Source of the DNA: Lachnospira hominis (ex Liu et al. 2021)
GTDB taxonomy: Bacteria; Bacillota; Clostridia; Lachnospirales; Lachnospiraceae
Direction of reading: 5' to 3'
NCBI RefSeq assembly: GCF_014287955.1
Contig: NZ_JACOPD010000001.1
Coordinates: 124,001-188,000 of the forward strand
Length of the DNA stretch: 64,000 nucleotides
Position 1 is the stretch's first letter. Every line of letters starts with the position of its first letter. Shown in pieces: positions 63,281 to 64,000 of the stretch. The notes beneath the pieces were generated by a model. The model was given only the letters and a program-made list of their open reading frames with translations, was not told the DNA's origin and made no database searches. The position numbers and the translations under genes were made by a program.

Positions 63281-64000
63281 ATGAAGCATGCATTTAAGCG
63301 GCTTACCGCCCTTATTATGATTATGGTTTTTACATGTATATCACTTATAGGATGTACAAAACACACACAAAAAAATGATATCAGAAAAATCACCCTGAAT
63401 GAAGTTGCACACTCTATTTTTTACGCACCTCAATATGTGGCAATCGAAAAAGGATATTTCAAGGACGAAGGCATTGATTTAACTCTTGTCACCGGCTTTG
63501 GTGCTGATAAAGTTATGACCGCACTCATAAGTGGAGATGCAGATATTGGTTTTATGGGTTCTGAAGCCTCTGTTTATATATATACCGGTGGTTCTTCAGA
63601 TTATGCTGTCAATTTTGCACAGCTTACACAACGTGCCGGTAATTTTCTTGTCTCAAGAGATAATATAAGTAATTTTAAATGGAGTGATGTAAAAGGAAAA
63701 ACTATCATCGGAGGAAGAGCCGGCGGCATGCCACAGATGCTTCTCGAATACATTTTAAAGAAAAATAATATTGATTGTAAAAAAGATGTTGAAATAGTGC
63801 AAAATATCGATTTTGGTTCAACTGCTGCAGCTTTTGCGTCTGGTCTTGGGGACTTTACTGTGGAATTTGAACCATCTGCAACAGCAATTGAGTCAGAAAA
63901 TAAAGGATACATTGCTGCTTCGCTCGGCGTAGACAGCGGTTATGTTCCATATACAGCATATTGTGCCAAAAAAAGCTTTTTAAAGAATAATCCTGAAATA
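63281..64000 (+). CDS. ABC transporter substrate-binding lipoprotein (SsuA/THI5-like), 3' end beyond window
   Basis: 240 codons visible from the ATG at 63281 (TATGGAGT upstream). Lipoprotein signal MKHAFKRLTALIMIMVFTCI-SLIGC with Cys25 as anchor. The mature part shows the NMT1/SsuA pattern: HSIFYAPQYVAIEKGYFKDEGIDLTLV, GADKVMTALISGDADIGFMGSEAS, GKTIIGGRAGGMPQMLLEYILKK. It binds a nitrate-, sulfonate- or pyrimidine-type small molecule; the substrate cannot be told. Continues past the right edge, and the permease and ATPase are expected there. Confidence 0.9.
   Translation, partial: MKHAFKRLTALIMIMVFTCISLIGCTKHTQKNDIRKITLNEVAHSIFYAPQYVAIEKGYFKDEGIDLTLVTGFGADKVMTALISGDADIGFMGSEASVYIYTGGSSDYAVNFAQLTQRAGNFLVSRDNISNFKWSDVKGKTIIGGRAGGMPQMLLEYILKKNNIDCKKDVEIVQNIDFGSTAAAFASGLGDFTVEFEPSATAIESENKGYIAASLGVDSGYVPYTAYCAKKSFLKNNPEI

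Overview
The window is a piece of a low-GC Gram-positive chromosome, most likely a gut Lachnospiraceae (Lachnospira/Eubacterium eligens-like or a close relative). The grounds are AT-rich DNA with strong AGGAGG ribosome sites, HrcA/CIRCE-controlled groESL, a cotJABC spore-coat locus, cdaA-cdaR, kduD, a two-subunit PyrD/PyrK dihydroorotate dehydrogenase, and several small membrane proteins typical of that family. The genus is an inference. Most genes lie on the minus strand.

Layout. 1-15.3 kb is ordinary chromosome: an S8 peptidase (cut by the window edge), clpX, an HtrA protease, the cdaA-cdaR-ptsH-pgcA group, membrane and surface proteins, a PocR/MCP sensor, an M29 peptidase and VanZ. The pyr operon (pyrC-pyrF-pyrK-pyrD-pyrE, minus strand, 15.3-33.2 kb) is split between pyrD and pyrE by a 13.2-kb mobilizable element (16.0-29.2 kb). 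That element has inserted in the 5' end of pyrE and left a diverged duplicate of the pyrE start at its far end. It carries a tyrosine integrase, excisionase, an NB-ARC/TPR (STAND) protein, an XRE regulator, a secreted protein, a relaxase with MobC, an ORF6N/PLD-like protein and decayed partition genes (ParA, RHH protein, ParM). 33-48 kb is again housekeeping: GGDEF-EAL, kduD, a glycosyltransferase, argS, truA, cheY/cheX, guaB, groESL and an OGG-type glycosylase.

The most unusual region is 48.4-58.6 kb. A complete type II-A CRISPR-Cas locus (15 repeats and 14 spacers, csn2, cas2, cas1, cas9 of 1358 aa, divergent tracrRNA) sits between two halves of cotJC that point in opposite directions: the C-terminal part on the minus strand (48438-48851) and the N-terminal part on the plus strand after cotJA-cotJB (56831-57025). 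A large serine recombinase gene begins right beside the second half. Inverting the 8.2 kb between the break points rebuilds an in-frame 201-aa CotJC and, at the other junction, an imperfect palindrome (23-bp arms, 18 of 23 matching, around a GA centre) that looks like the recombinase attP. I read this as a serine-recombinase attB x attP inversion that flipped a CRISPR-Cas-bearing segment and broke a sporulation gene. The flip may be reversible if a directionality factor exists, but that cannot be told from sequence.

58.6-64 kb holds tRNA-Gly(GCC), a SEC-C methionine aminopeptidase, a CBS/DRTGG-type inorganic pyrophosphatase, a CZB-domain chemoreceptor-like protein, and the start of an ABC-transporter substrate-binding lipoprotein that runs off the right edge.
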